This document shows, in pieces, positions 54,590 to 64,000 of a stretch of 64,000 bases of DNA. Where the stretch lies: the NCBI GenBank assembly GCA_907164885.2, contig OU015498.1, positions 122,935,727 through 122,999,726 on the forward strand, written 5' to 3'. Numbering within the stretch: position 1 is the stretch's first letter; every line of letters begins with the position of its first letter. The position numbers and the translations under genes were made by a program. Below the pieces are notes generated by a model. The model saw nothing but the letters and a program-made list of their open reading frames with translations, was not told where the DNA came from and made no database searches. The stretch is from Dolomedes plantarius (lineage: Eukaryota > Arthropoda > Arachnida > Araneae > Dolomedidae).

Positions 54590-55854
54590 TGATAACAGAA
54601 GGGGTGTTAAATTATCGGTGATAATAATTAGGTTAACTTTAAGATAATAAAAGTTAATTTACTTAATGCTTTTGATGGTAAATTAGAGCTGTTGGTGCAA
54701 AGATAGATTTTATCTATTTGGTTATTAATATTAACTCAAATGATAAGTTAAGTTATTAAGCACCTTACTCAGTACATCGCTTTGTGAATTATCCGTTGAG
54801 TTAATATTTAGCATGCAGTGAGGACATACACATAAATACAAATCAAATTACTTGAATGCATTCCTTTTATTTTAGGCCTTCTCACATTACACAATCATTA
54901 CTAAAACACCTTATCAAATTACTAAATATGCAAAACTCATCATAAATCATGAACATTATTGGGCCTGTTCTTAACACTTCAAATGTGCTAACTCATTGTT
55001 AAATCAAATACATTAAAAATTGTCAGGCCTCTTCTTTATCACATTTAAACACATATCACTTATTAGACAATCAATTAGTACATTAAAAACAAAGAAATAC
55101 AATCGCTCACCAGTTTGCTGAGGTATCGAGAATCATAGCATTTTTTGAAGCACGTGGATTTTATATAATCATGTTGATTGATTCCGCCAGAATAGTTTTT
55201 CACAAATATCGACTTAGCACTCACGAGAACGAATCTCACATTCCCTATATAACACGAGCGTTCAGTATGTAGTGATATCTGGAACAACACACGAGAATAA
55301 TTCCATCAGAACACGTGGTTACAAGTTCCGCCGAGAATGCCTTGCGCGGCAATATATGCAGTCATTCCATCAGACTGGCTCATACATAGCACATATTATG
55401 GTCGTTCGACTTTCACACGAAAAAAATATAGGCAATTGAAGAACTCTGGCACTCACTCGCTTCAGAGTATCCAGACACAATCGCAATCCATCCGTGGAAA
55501 TAAAATTTTTCACGTATCGGCCATTTACCTCATTTAGTGCAGGTATCCGAATGCTCAAGAATTATATTCGTATTTCGAGAAAAATCTTTTCGGTCACTAT
55601 TTCACATGCCTCCTCTTTTTGTAGCTTCAAATTTTACACAAGCCGGTGTAGCTCCACGCACGAACTCCATGTAGGAATCCGTCGTGAGCTACTGTCTTCA
55701 CAATCTAAAAATCGCGGTCTTTATCCACCACCGTTGCCACTCAGTTCCTCTTAACTTTTGCTGGTGCTTGAATCAGGGAATGGTATGCGCCTCGACGCAA
55801 CGCATTTTCGCAATTGCGATTTGCTCACAAATTGTGAAAGTCCTTGCTTTCACA
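54590..55854 (-). repeat. Gypsy 3' LTR
   Basis: 1265 bp; on the minus strand it begins TGTGAAAGCAAGG and ends CTGTTATCA. The start is set by the adjoining purine tract, the end by alignment with the 5' LTR. Confidence 0.88.
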
Positions 55855-55875
55855 TTTCCTCCCCCGAAGCGAAGA
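55855..55875 (-). promoter_or_regulatory. Gypsy polypurine tract
   Basis: The minus strand reads GCTTCGGGGGAGGAAA just before the LTR TGTGAAAG: a purine-rich primer for plus-strand DNA synthesis. Confidence 0.65.
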
Positions 55876-55907
55876 AAAAAATTTTTTTTTGATGGAAGGG
55901 AAAAAAA

Positions 55908-55938
<31 letters not shown>

Positions 55939-56562
55939 TCTCAGAAAAATGTGCACTGGAGTAAGCGATTGTCCGATAACACTTATTACATTACATTTTA
56001 CAACAAAACATTTTTATTTTGAATTCCTCACTGTGCCAAATATATCTTCAAAGTAAATGTAGTGAGCCATTTCCATCTTTACACTTACGATTATTTTTGT
56101 ATTTGAAGTTATGTATCTCACTGTTACTTTGATTCATTTTTTACCTCTCTTTTTATACAATTTCAAGTTACTGACACAAAACTATTCAATATTCTTACAT
56201 ATTATCAACATTTTTTTTGAAATCTTATCTTTTACACCCTATTTATGCATACATAATTTTTTTTAACCGTCTATCCACACAATCATCCTTTTGATAATTT
56301 CTGATTCTTTTTACCTGATTGAAATCAATTTTATCATCTTATCAGTTTTCTTATCACAGTATTCTTAGCAATCTTAAGTACTTTTTCATTGATCAGCAAT
56401 TAAAGACATATTTCAAATTTCAATTAACAATTTTCTTCCTAACAAATCTGGACCAGCCAAACAATTTGTTAAACACCCTAGAAGTTCGCAACGCCTCAAG
56501 AATGCTTGAAGAAATTAGCAAAAGAAAAATTAAATTTATCTGTATTTTCTAACTATTAACCT
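55876..56562. other. Gypsy 3' untranslated region
   Basis: AT-rich, with T-runs including one of about 20 near 55912-55932. No frame with recognisable similarity. Confidence 0.6.
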
Positions 56563-58287
56563 TTAGTTATTTGAATTAGTTGAGTTGTTTGATATTAGAT
56601 TTTCTCTTAATTTATTTTGTTTGAAAATTTTGCTTACATTTACCTTTATTGTTTTTTCATTCGGATCATTTACATTTTCAATCAGATAATTGTCGTTTCT
56701 CAATGCTTTTTTTATCACGAAAGGACCTTTGTATTTTTTTTTCAATACATGTGGATTGATGAACTCTTTTACAAATATTTTATCACCAGTTTCAAATATA
56801 GGTTTTTTTCTACCTTTAATATATTTAGCATGCTTTTTAAAATACTGGGATTCATTTTCTTGCACTTCTTTTCTTGTATTCCTTATTTGTTTATTCATTT
56901 TGCTTATATATTTTGAGTATTTTTCAACTTGTTTTGGTTCATCATGGCGGTGTATGGGTAAGTTGATTTCTCTGCCAAAGAATAATTTTGCAGGCGAAAA
57001 ACCTGTTACACTGTGTTCAGTACCATTATAATGCAACTTGAAAAGATGTATGTTCTGTGACCATTCAAATGTTTCATGTGATAGTGCTGTAATACTGGAT
57101 TTCATCGTTCTATGTGACCTTTCAACAACTCCATTTGATTGAGGATAGTAAATTGAACAATTTCTAAACTCAATGTTCAGATCACTTAAAAATTTTCTCA
57201 TGTCATCAGATTTGAAGTTCTGTGCATTATCTGAAATTATTATTTTAGGTATTCCAAATTTTGAAAAGTATTCATTTAAGGTTTTAATTATCGACTGAGA
57301 TTTTATACATTGCAGGGGAATTGCTTCCAAAAATCTGCTGTAGTGATCTACAATAGTCATGATGAAAAATTTGTTATCACTTGACCTTGGTAATTTACCT
57401 ACTATGTCAATTGCTAATAATTCACCTGGTGCAAGTGAAGATTTTGGAATCATATTAGTTATTGTATTTGCAGGTTTGGGTTTTGTTGATAGGCAGTTTT
57501 CACAATTCTCACAAAAACTTTTTGTATCTAAAAACATACCTTTCCAGAAATATTTTTTGTTTAGTAAGTTGTAAGTTTTTTGAGTACCAAAATGAGGTGC
57601 ATGTGCAATTTCAATGCAATGTCTAATTAATGTTTTGGGGATAAGAATTTTGTTGGTGATTTGCTTGTTGGTTAACTTTTTACTCTTATAAGCTGTATGC
57701 TTAATCATTACTAAATTGTTGTTTTTGTCAATAAAATATTGTTTGTATTTTGGATTGCTGTTATTTATGTTACTAATAATTTCTGCAATAAATTTGTCCT
57801 GTTTTTGATGCTTTAATATATTTTCAATAGACAAATCATTGTTTATACCAAAAATATTTATGTTATTTATGAATTTTTCCTCATCAATGGCTCGAGAAAG
57901 ATAATCAGCAGGATTATTGAAACCAGGGATATGTTGAATATCAAAATCAAACTGCTGTAAATGTAACAGCCATCGTTGAACAACTTCTGGTTGTTTGTCA
58001 AGTTGAAGATGATGCGTTAAAGGTTTAGCATCAGTTAAGATGGTGAATTTTTTGCCATAAAAATTTTCATGGAAATGCTGCACTGCTGCAAAAATTGCAT
58101 AAAGTTCTCTTCTGATGGAAGGATATCTAGTTTGAGCATCAGATAAAGTTTTAGAGTAAAATTCAATAGGATAAAATTTATTTTCAATTTTTTGCATAAG
58201 TATACCACATATTGCAATTTTAGAAGCATCAGTTGTTACATAAAAAGGTAGGTTTGGATCAATATTTTTTAAAGTGGGCTTTTCCAA
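56563..58287 (-). CDS. Gypsy Pol C-terminal part: RNase H and integrase
   Basis: 574 residues open. RNase H: YVTTDASKIAICGILMQK (D), RRELYAIFAAVQHF (E), ILTDAKPLTHHLQL (D), ending NNPADYLSRA. Integrase zinc finger: HCIEIAHAPHFG and CENCENC. Integrase core: ELLAIDIVGKLP (D), IISDNAQNFKS (D) and SNGVVERSHRTMK (E). A GPF-type motif (KKYKGPFVIKKAL) follows; there is no chromodomain. RNase H removes template RNA and integrase inserts cDNA. The frame is offset by one base from the RT part at a T-run near 58349-58355; this may be a true frameshift or a sequence error. Confidence 0.93.
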   Translation of the reverse strand: MEKPTLKNIDPNLPFYVTTDASKIAICGILMQKIENKFYPIEFYSKTLSDAQTRYPSIRRELYAIFAAVQHFHENFYGKKFTILTDAKPLTHHLQLDKQPEVVQRWLLHLQQFDFDIQHIPGFNNPADYLSRAIDEEKFINNINIFGINNDLSIENILKHQKQDKFIAEIISNINNSNPKYKQYFIDKNNNLVMIKHTAYKSKKLTNKQITNKILIPKTLIRHCIEIAHAPHFGTQKTYNLLNKKYFWKGMFLDTKSFCENCENCLSTKPKPANTITNMIPKSSLAPGELLAIDIVGKLPRSSDNKFFIMTIVDHYSRFLEAIPLQCIKSQSIIKTLNEYFSKFGIPKIIISDNAQNFKSDDMRKFLSDLNIEFRNCSIYYPQSNGVVERSHRTMKSSITALSHETFEWSQNIHLFKLHYNGTEHSVTGFSPAKLFFGREINLPIHRHDEPKQVEKYSKYISKMNKQIRNTRKEVQENESQYFKKHAKYIKGRKKPIFETGDKIFVKEFINPHVLKKKYKGPFVIKKALRNDNYLIENVNDPNEKTIKVNVSKIFKQNKLRENLISNNSTNSNN

Positions 58288-60014
58288 AATAATTTTTTGA
58301 AGTTTTTCAAATGCATCCTGACAAGCTGTATTCCAAATAAATGGTACATTTTTTTAGTTAAATTAATTATTGGACTGGCTATTTCTGCAAATTCATGAAT
58401 TAGGTGTCTAAAATAATTTAGCATTCCTAGGTAACTTTGTACTTGCTTGACATTTTTGGGAGTTGGAAATTTTGTCACTTTGGCAATATTATCTTCAGAA
58501 GGAGAAAAACCATTTTTGTCAATATTAAATCCTAAGTAAGTTATTCTGGCTTTACACAGTTGGACTTTTTTTGGATCAAGAGTTAAATTAAATTTAATGA
58601 GATTTTCGAAGACTTTATTCAGATGTGAAATTAGTTCGGGAATGGAGTTAGCAGCAACAATTATGTCGTCAAGAAAATATTGCACAAATTCACCTTTAAG
58701 GTGACTTAAACATTTAGAGATTAAAGTGTGAAAGTAAGATGTGCTGTTTTTTGCACCGAATGGGAGACGAGTAGGTTGAAAATTTCCTAACTCAGTACAA
58801 AATGCTAATTTATGTTTGTCAGCAGGCTTAAGTTTTAGTTGAAAAAATGCACTTTTTAAATCTAATACACAGTAATATTTTTTACCAGCAACATTTGATA
58901 TTATCTCAGATATTTTGGGAAGACAAATTTTAAATGACTCAGTTATGCTATTAAGAAGTCTATAATCTACTACCATTCTGAATTTAAGTTTGCTTTGGTC
59001 ATCACCAGGTAACAATTTCTTTTTTACGAATAGGATTGGAAAATTATAGTTAGATGTAGATGTTTCAATAATGCCAGCTTCTAATAATTTTTTAATTTCT
59101 TGCTGTGCAAATTCTTTTGCAATATTTGGTATGGGATATGGGCGGGTTTGAATAGGAAAGTTATGCAGTAAATTAAATTCGGGTATTACCCTGTCTGTCG
59201 AACCAAGTGTCTGATAAGACTTAGAAAACACTGCACTATTTCTCATTAATAATTCAATCATTTCTTTTTTATCTTTACTTTCTAGATGGTCTAGATCAAA
59301 ATCATTTTCATTTAACTCTGCTTTTCGCAGTTCTAAGATTTCTGAGAGATTTAAATTATTCACCTGCAATATTTGCTCTTGCATTGGTGACACTATTTTA
59401 TTTTCATCCCATTTGGTAACTGAACCAAGTTTCATACCCTTTTTTAAATTGATAGTATTATCAGATTGATTTTCTAATATGGAAAAAATATGATTATCCT
59501 CTGATACAGTGTGAACAGAGTTGCTGATATTTATGTCAATATTAATTTTAGATGGATTGAATAACACCTGATCATTGGGATTAAAATTTTTTGGCATAGC
59601 TAATTTTATTATTTTGAAGTTATTAGGTTTGATTGTAATGTTAGATATGGTTTTAACCTGGCTATTGTTAATATTACCATTATCCTTTGTTATATTATTC
59701 ACTACTTTAGTAGGTGGAGTTTCAGTGAAATTGATTTTGCTATTACCTATTACCAGTTGCTTATTCACTGTGTCTATGAGAATTTTGTTTCTCTGTAGAA
59801 AATCATACCCCAATATAATTTGATAGGATGAATTCCAATTAGTTTTGGTGATGAAAAAAGTGTTGGTGAACCAACGGTTGTCTATCTTAAATTTAATATT
59901 GGCTGCAGAGGCATATGGTATTGTGGACTTGTCGAGAGTTTGAATTTTAACTGCTCTAGAGATGTAGTCAATTTTGGTAAATTCCTTAATTTCCTCAATT
60001 ATTCCAGATTGGAG
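58269..60014 (-). CDS. Gypsy Pol: protease end and reverse transcriptase
   Basis: Open over about 580 residues from the Merlin junction. Protease C-terminal half: NSSYQIILGYDFLQRNKILI. RT: FVKKKLLPGDDQSKLKFRMV, VDYRLLNSITE, CVLDLKSAFFQLKL (motif A, D), LPFGAKNSTSYF and QYFLDDIIVAANS (catalytic LDD). The connection SYLGMLNYFRHLI leads to the RNase H part in the next frame. An apparent start MGMSL at 60035 is created by Merlin sequence; the genuine reading begins upstream of the insertion. Confidence 0.93.
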   Translation of the reverse strand, partial: LQSGIIEEIKEFTKIDYISRAVKIQTLDKSTIPYASAANIKFKIDNRWFTNTFFITKTNWNSSYQIILGYDFLQRNKILIDTVNKQLVIGNSKINFTETPPTKVVNNITKDNGNINNSQVKTISNITIKPNNFKIIKLAMPKNFNPNDQVLFNPSKINIDINISNSVHTVSEDNHIFSILENQSDNTINLKKGMKLGSVTKWDENKIVSPMQEQILQVNNLNLSEILELRKAELNENDFDLDHLESKDKKEMIELLMRNSAVFSKSYQTLGSTDRVIPEFNLLHNFPIQTRPYPIPNIAKEFAQQEIKKLLEAGIIETSTSNYNFPILFVKKKLLPGDDQSKLKFRMVVDYRLLNSITESFKICLPKISEIISNVAGKKYYCVLDLKSAFFQLKLKPADKHKLAFCTELGNFQPTRLPFGAKNSTSYFHTLISKCLSHLKGEFVQYFLDDIIVAANSIPELISHLNKVFENLIKFNLTLDPKKVQLCKARITYLGFNIDKNGFSPSEDNIAKVTKFPTPKNVKQVQSYLGMLNYFRHLIHEFAEIASPIINLTKKMYHLFGIQLVRMHLKNFKKLFWKSPL

Positions 60015-60442
60015 CAAAGTCAGGCTCATTCCCAATACACGGTGCCGCAGCTTGGCGATAAGTTTTTTAGATTTTTTTAGATTTTTGCCAATTTTGCGAT
60101 GAACGCCAAATGTGGTTTGTGTTTGTTAAATGCTTTTAAGGTAACCATTTATTGCTCTCGATTTCAATAAGATGGCGATATTTTTTTGGCGATGTTTTTT
60201 AGATTTTTGCCAAGTTGACGATAAAATGCCAAATGTGGTTTGTGTTGTTAAATACTTTTAAGTTAAAGCTTCCGATAGTATAGTTCCGTTTAGTATAGCT
60301 TCCGATTTGAATAATTAGCAGCCAATCAGAGCTTGTGATTTACTTGTAAACGAGGGTTATCTGGATTTTATATAACGCGCCTATTTCAAAAAATTAAACC
60401 GTTCTTTTCGGGATTGCAGTTCCAGCGTTCGGATGTACTTTT

Positions 60443-60810
60443 ATTTGCGAGGTATGGCTTCTTTTACGAATGGGAGGGTTGATTTGGATTTTTTTCGGGA
60501 TTTACAAAATGCGGGTAAGAGAACTATTATAGATTATTGTATTTATGTTGAGTTAATAGCTAATATTTATTATTGTCTTAATTGTAATTTGCAAATGACT
60601 ATAACTGAGAGGAAAGATCTGAACATTGCGTTAAAAGATCCATTAGATGTGGTTCCCGGTTCGAAGCGAGTAAATTAGATTTAATTATGGTTTTAAAATT
60701 AACTTATTTATGGGTAAAAAAAACACCGTGTTCTTGGATTACAGACGAATTGGGTGTATCGAAAAACACTGAAAAATCAACAAAACGTAAAAGAAGCTAT
60801 ACCGAAAGTG
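60443..60810 (+). pseudogene. Merlin transposase N-terminal part
   Basis: Plus-strand reading VDLDFFRDLQNAGKRTIIDY, CIYVELIANIYYCLNCNLQM and TITERKDLN. After a shift and a short deletion (the DG-W segment kept at 26746-27334 is missing) VKRSIRCGSRFEASKLDLIM and VLKLTYLWVKKTPCSWITDE then LGVSKNT, the HTH that precedes the catalytic domain in IS1595-type enzymes. A stop at about 60811 follows; the DDE domain is absent. Confidence 0.8.
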
Positions 60811-60847
60811 AATAACCGGTAAGTGGTTTTTTTTTTAATTTTAACAT

Positions 60848-60883
60848 GAAATAATATAAATGACAACATGCAGAACTTTCATT
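60848..60883. repeat. 36-bp inverted repeat inside Merlin, left arm
   Basis: GAAATAATATAAATGACAAC and the next 16 bases are the exact reverse complement of 61448-61483. Confidence 0.9.
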
Positions 60884-60927
60884 TTTTTACTTGCTGATAT
60901 ATTTAACCAAGATGTATTTTATATTTG

Positions 60928-61410
60928 TTTAAATGAATTATTTGCAATATACTGACTTTTTTAGCGGGGGGTTGGGGGGGCGGCAGCCCCCCCACACATA
61001 ACAAATTTCTCATCATTTTTTGTATTTGTGTATTTTTGTGTTTTTTCTGTGGTTGTATAGTTTAAAAAATGCGTAATTTTGGGACTTTTCGGACCTTCCC
61101 GTTCCAAAAACACGCGTTCTGCTTGGGCGACAAAAATTTAAAAAAATAAAATCGACTATTTAAATGAATTATTTGCAATATACTGACTTTTTTTTAGCGG
61201 GGGGTTGGGGGGGCGGCAGCCCCCCCACACACAATAAATTTCTCATTATTTATCAGCTTTCATTTTTTGTATTTGTGTGTTTTTGTGCTTTATTGTGGTC
61301 GTACAGTTTAAAAAATGCATATTTTTGGGACTTTTCGGACTTTCCCGTTCCAAAAATACGCGTTTGGCTTGGGCGACAAAAAATTTAAAAAAATAAACTC
61401 GACTGCCATT
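60928..61410. repeat. tandem duplication inside Merlin (two units of about 230-250 bp)
   Basis: Units 60928-61157 and 61159-61410 share TTTGCAATATACTGAC, a GCGGGGGGTTGGGGGGGCGG block with a CCCCCCC partner, and GCTTGGGCGACAAAAA. The second unit has a few small insertions. Confidence 0.88.
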
Positions 61411-61447
61411 ATTTAATTTCATTTTTTCATTTTCTGTATAAATTTTC

Positions 61448-61575
61448 AATGAAAGTTCTGCATGTTGTCATTTATATTATTTCACTGCATTGGAACCGCC
61501 ATCTTGGTTCCGTCTCCCATCGCCAAATTGGCGACGGGAGACGGAACCAAGATGGCGGTTCCAATGCAGTGAAAT
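61448..61575. repeat. inverted-repeat right arm and long hairpin inside Merlin
   Basis: 61448-61483 pairs with 60848-60883. Overlapping it, 61479-61575 is itself a near-perfect palindrome: ATTTCACTGCATTGGAACCG and its continuation return as the reverse complement, with arms of about 40 bp around CGCCAAATTGGCG. Confidence 0.92.
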
Positions 61576-61613
61576 ACAAGGGGCACCGTATATTGGGAAT
61601 TAACCCAAAGTCA

Positions 61614-61833
61614 AATTAGCACCTGTGTCTATTAACGCAGAAAATTCTTTCTGTCCAAATTTTAATTTTACAATTGGTAAATTTGAGTTGGAGTCTGCAT
61701 TATTACATGACAATACAACACCTATCTGCTCTTTAGTTGAGTCAGATTTACCTTTATTTTTTTTCTCTTGAATTTTTTTGGTATTGTTGTGCTTTTTTTT
61801 GTGGATTCCTACGCATTTTGTTTCTCTATTCAT
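61614..61833 (-). CDS. Gypsy Pol start: protease N-terminal half
   Basis: Lys-rich leader, then NSNLPIVKLKFGQKEFSALI and DTGANLTL with the catalytic DTG. The reading is split after LTL by Merlin and resumes LQSGIIEEIKEF at 60014. The protease matures Gag-Pol. The Pol frame opens just downstream of the gag stop in a different frame, so expression would need frameshifting or re-initiation. Confidence 0.88.
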
Positions 61834-61847
61834 GTGCGTGGAATCCC

Positions 61848-62777
61848 TTACCCGTTTAAATTTTTTCTACTGTTGTAGTTATTAAATTTTCTACCCCTAT
61901 TGTATGGGCGAAACTGGGTATTGAATCTACGTCCTCTCTGAAAGTTAGATTTTGTTTTGTGATTTCCTCTTGGATAATACCAACATTGTGTCGTCAAATG
62001 ATTTTTTTGACAAATGTGGCATGACACTATTGGCAGTGGTTGTTCATATTTAGCTGCTTGCTGAGAGGTTGAAGGAACTGATTCTTGTGATAAATTATTC
62101 ACTTGTTTTAATTTGTTCACTTCCTCTGCCAGTGATTGAATACATTTATTGGTTTCAATCTGCTGTGCTATGAGCATGTTAAATTCAGTTGATGTTTGAG
62201 AAGTCACATTATTTGTTTCAAAATTAGCATAGTCTTCTAAAGCACTTTCTATGTTTTTTGCTTTGCTTACTGCCTCCTCGAATGTTTTTGGGCCAAATTT
62301 TTTTAACTCAATTTTGATTTCTGGCCTAACAGCATCTATCAATTTTGAAAGTTTCATGTTCGCTTGAAGTCTTTTTAGTGATGGGTCTATAGAATTGTCT
62401 GTATTTATAAATTTTGACGCCTGAATTTCAATTAGTTCTGATAATTCAGCTACAGATTGATTGGGAAGTTGTTTGATTTTATTGAACTTTTCCTGGATTA
62501 CTTGGAAGTTTTCTTTAATTTTGAATTTATTTAGTAAGATTTTTTCAATTTCACCAAAATCTGAAGTTTTTTGCAGTCTGGGATCATTAATGAAAAAAGA
62601 TAGTGCTTTGCCCTTAAGATTCAGTTTTACAATTAACATTAATTTTTCTTGTGACCAATTCTCTAGTTTAGCTATTTCTTTTACTTGATTGATAAAGTAG
62701 GTTATATTTTCACCTTTTTCACCACTGAATGGTTGAACAGAAGAAGCTAGTGACTGACTAAATATTTTAGTTGCCAT
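61848..62777 (-). CDS. Gypsy Gag, 309 residues, intact
   Basis: Starts MATKIFSQSLASSVQPFSGE, a common Gypsy Gag opening. The capsid-like part holds FINQVKEIAKLENWSQEKLM and LKGKALSFFINDPRL; a coiled-coil-like stretch follows (QIETNKCIQSLAEEVNKLKQ), then a single knuckle CHICQKNHLTTQC and an Arg/Asn-rich RNA-binding tail (GRRFNTQFRPYNRGRKFNN). It packages element RNA. Intact frame and near-identical LTRs agree with recent activity. Confidence 0.92.
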   Translation of the reverse strand: MATKIFSQSLASSVQPFSGEKGENITYFINQVKEIAKLENWSQEKLMLIVKLNLKGKALSFFINDPRLQKTSDFGEIEKILLNKFKIKENFQVIQEKFNKIKQLPNQSVAELSELIEIQASKFINTDNSIDPSLKRLQANMKLSKLIDAVRPEIKIELKKFGPKTFEEAVSKAKNIESALEDYANFETNNVTSQTSTEFNMLIAQQIETNKCIQSLAEEVNKLKQVNNLSQESVPSTSQQAAKYEQPLPIVSCHICQKNHLTTQCWYYPRGNHKTKSNFQRGRRFNTQFRPYNRGRKFNNYNSRKNLNG

Positions 62778-63026
62778 ATTGAATTTTACACTTATTTACC
62801 ACAATATATTATCAAACACTAAATACACAATCATAAAAGAATAAAATATTTCAATATTTAAATATAATACCTGAAATTCATCAATACACTAAAATTCATA
62901 CTGATAGATGGAAATGACACACTATATTTAACTTTTTCAACAAACCAAGTTCTCAACCTAGCATGATATCATATAACACATAGTTAACTTATGCTAACTT
63001 AATATTTAATTATGCTTATTTCTTTT

Positions 63027-63038
63027 GTGACGGCACCA
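63027..63038 (-). promoter_or_regulatory. Gypsy primer-binding site
   Basis: One base after the 5' LTR end (CTGTTATCA) the minus strand reads TGGTGCCGTCAC, starting TGG as expected of a tRNA 3'-end primer site. I do not assign the tRNA. Confidence 0.7.
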
Positions 63039-63039
63039 A

Positions 63040-64000
63040 TGATAACAGAAGGGGTGTTAAATTATCGGTGATAATAATTAGGTTAACTTTAAGATAATAA
63101 AAGTTAATTTACTTAATGCTTTTGATGGTAAATTAGAGCTGTTGGTGCAAAGATAGATTTTATCTATTTGGTTATTAATATTAACTCAAATGATAAGTTA
63201 AGTTATTAAGCACCTTACTCAGTACATCGCTTTGTGAATTATCCGTTGAGTTAATATTTAGCATGCAGTGAGGACATACACATAAATACAAATCAAATTA
63301 CTTGAATGCATTCCTTTTATTTTAGGCCTTCTCACATTACACAATCATTACTAAAACACCTTATCAAATTACTAAATATGCAAAACTCATTATAAATCAT
63401 GAACATTATTGGGCCTGTTCTTAACACTTCAAATGTGCTAACTCATTGTTAAATCAAATACATTAAAAATTGTCAGGCCTCTTCTTTATCACATTTAAAC
63501 ACATATCACTTATTAGACAATCAATTAGTACATTAAAAACAAAGAAATACAATCGCTCACCAGTTTGCTGAGGTATCGAGAATCATAGCATTTTTTGAAG
63601 CACGTGGATTTTATATAATCATGTTGATTGATTCCGCCAGAATAGTTTTTCACAAATATCGACTTAGCACTCACGAGAACGAATCTCACATTCCCTATAT
63701 AACACGAGCGTTCAGTATGTAGTGATATCTGGAACAACACACGAGAATAATTCCATCAGAACACGTGGTTACAAGTTCCGCCGAGAATGCCTTGCGCGGC
63801 AATATATGCAGTCATTCCATCAGACTGGCTCATACATAGCACATATTATGGTCGTTCGACTTTCACACGAAAAAAATATAGGCAATTGAAGAACTCTGGC
63901 ACTCACTCGCTTCAGAGTATCCAGACACAATCGCAATCCATCCGTGGAAATAAAATTTTTCACGTATCGGCCATTTACCTCATTTAGTGCAGGTATCCGA
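63040..64000 (-). repeat. Gypsy 5' LTR (partial, runs off window)
   Basis: 961 bp aligned with 54590-55550, no indel, one substitution. About 300 bp more should lie beyond 64000. Confidence 0.95.

Larger units (their letters stand above)
60023..61605 (+). mobile_element. Merlin transposon, non-autonomous, inserted in Gypsy protease
   Basis: Left GGCTCATTCCCAATACACGG and right (reverse complement) GGTTAATTCCCAATATACGG, both continuing TGCC, are inverted repeats starting with GG. The perfect 8-bp duplication CAAAGTCA is at 60015-60022 and 61606-61613. GG-starting repeats with 8-bp duplications and an IS1595-type transposase define Merlin. Removal restores the Gypsy frame through ANLTLLQSG. The transposase is truncated. 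Confidence 0.93.
54590..64000 (-). mobile_element. young Gypsy (Ty3/Gypsy) LTR retrotransposon
   Basis: Two LTRs in the same orientation bound gag and pol on the minus strand; the 5' LTR runs out of the window. LTR starts align at 54590 and 63040, and over 961 bp I find one difference (C at 54941, T at 63391) and no indel. Domain order is gag, protease, RT, RNase H, integrase. No envelope-like frame and no chromodomain is visible. A Merlin copy sits in the protease. Predicted full length about 9.7 kb including Merlin. Confidence 0.94.

Noticed and set aside
55075..55290. Frame found identically at 63525-63740
   Set aside because: It is conserved only because both copies are Gypsy LTRs; no coding motif.

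Overview
The window looks like arthropod nuclear DNA, probably arachnid (an inference from element content, not proven): it is AT-rich, has no convincing host gene, and is almost wholly built of transposable elements stacked inside one another. Classes recognised: BEL/Pao and Gypsy LTR retrotransposons, an R2 element still joined to 28S rDNA, an RNase H-bearing non-LTR element, two tRNA-derived SINE families, Tc1 (DD34E and DD36E), a DD41D mariner-type element, mariner, pogo/Tigger, several hAT elements, a Harbinger-type element, Merlin and Helitrons. There is no operon, CRISPR array or other prokaryote-style system.

Layout. 1-245: end of a pogo/Tigger-like element. 2107-8440: BEL-1 (+), whose protease is split by a MITE (2500-3061), a Tc1 DD36E element (3109-4324) and a 28S-R2 chimera (4573-6945). 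8478 to about 28300: BEL-2 (-), a retrotransposon stretched to about 20 kb by a non-LTR element (12057-16107), a Harbinger-like element (16472-24412) and a Merlin relic (26746-27334). The Harbinger-like element carries a BED-finger hAT and a 4.2-kb hAT (17650-21832); the latter holds a DD41D element and a Tigger element that itself holds a SINE. This is a five-level nest, readable because almost every layer keeps its target-site duplication.

29310-30813 is a Tc1 element with an uninterrupted 346-residue transposase. 31989-36185 holds a Tigger-type element and two hAT elements, one with SPIN-like termini. 38603-38963 is a second SINE. 40476-49583 is BEL-3 (-) with both LTRs, one split by a Tc1 copy and the body split by a hAT. 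51271-54589 holds Helitrons with a tRNA-like segment, a (TA)n tract and a second Tigger copy. 54590 to the window end is a young Gypsy element (-) whose LTRs differ at one visible site over 961 bp; a truncated Merlin sits inside its protease.

How the parts relate. Coding capacity is for self-propagation: Gag, protease, reverse transcriptase, RNase H and integrase for the LTR elements, and DDE transposases for the DNA elements. Most frames are broken. The only near-intact units are the Tc1 transposase at 29524-30564 and the Gypsy gag/pol (one frameshift). The non-autonomous hAT, Merlin, Tigger, Helitron and SINE copies would depend on enzymes encoded elsewhere in the genome. The most unusual object is the 28S-R2 chimera away from any rDNA array.
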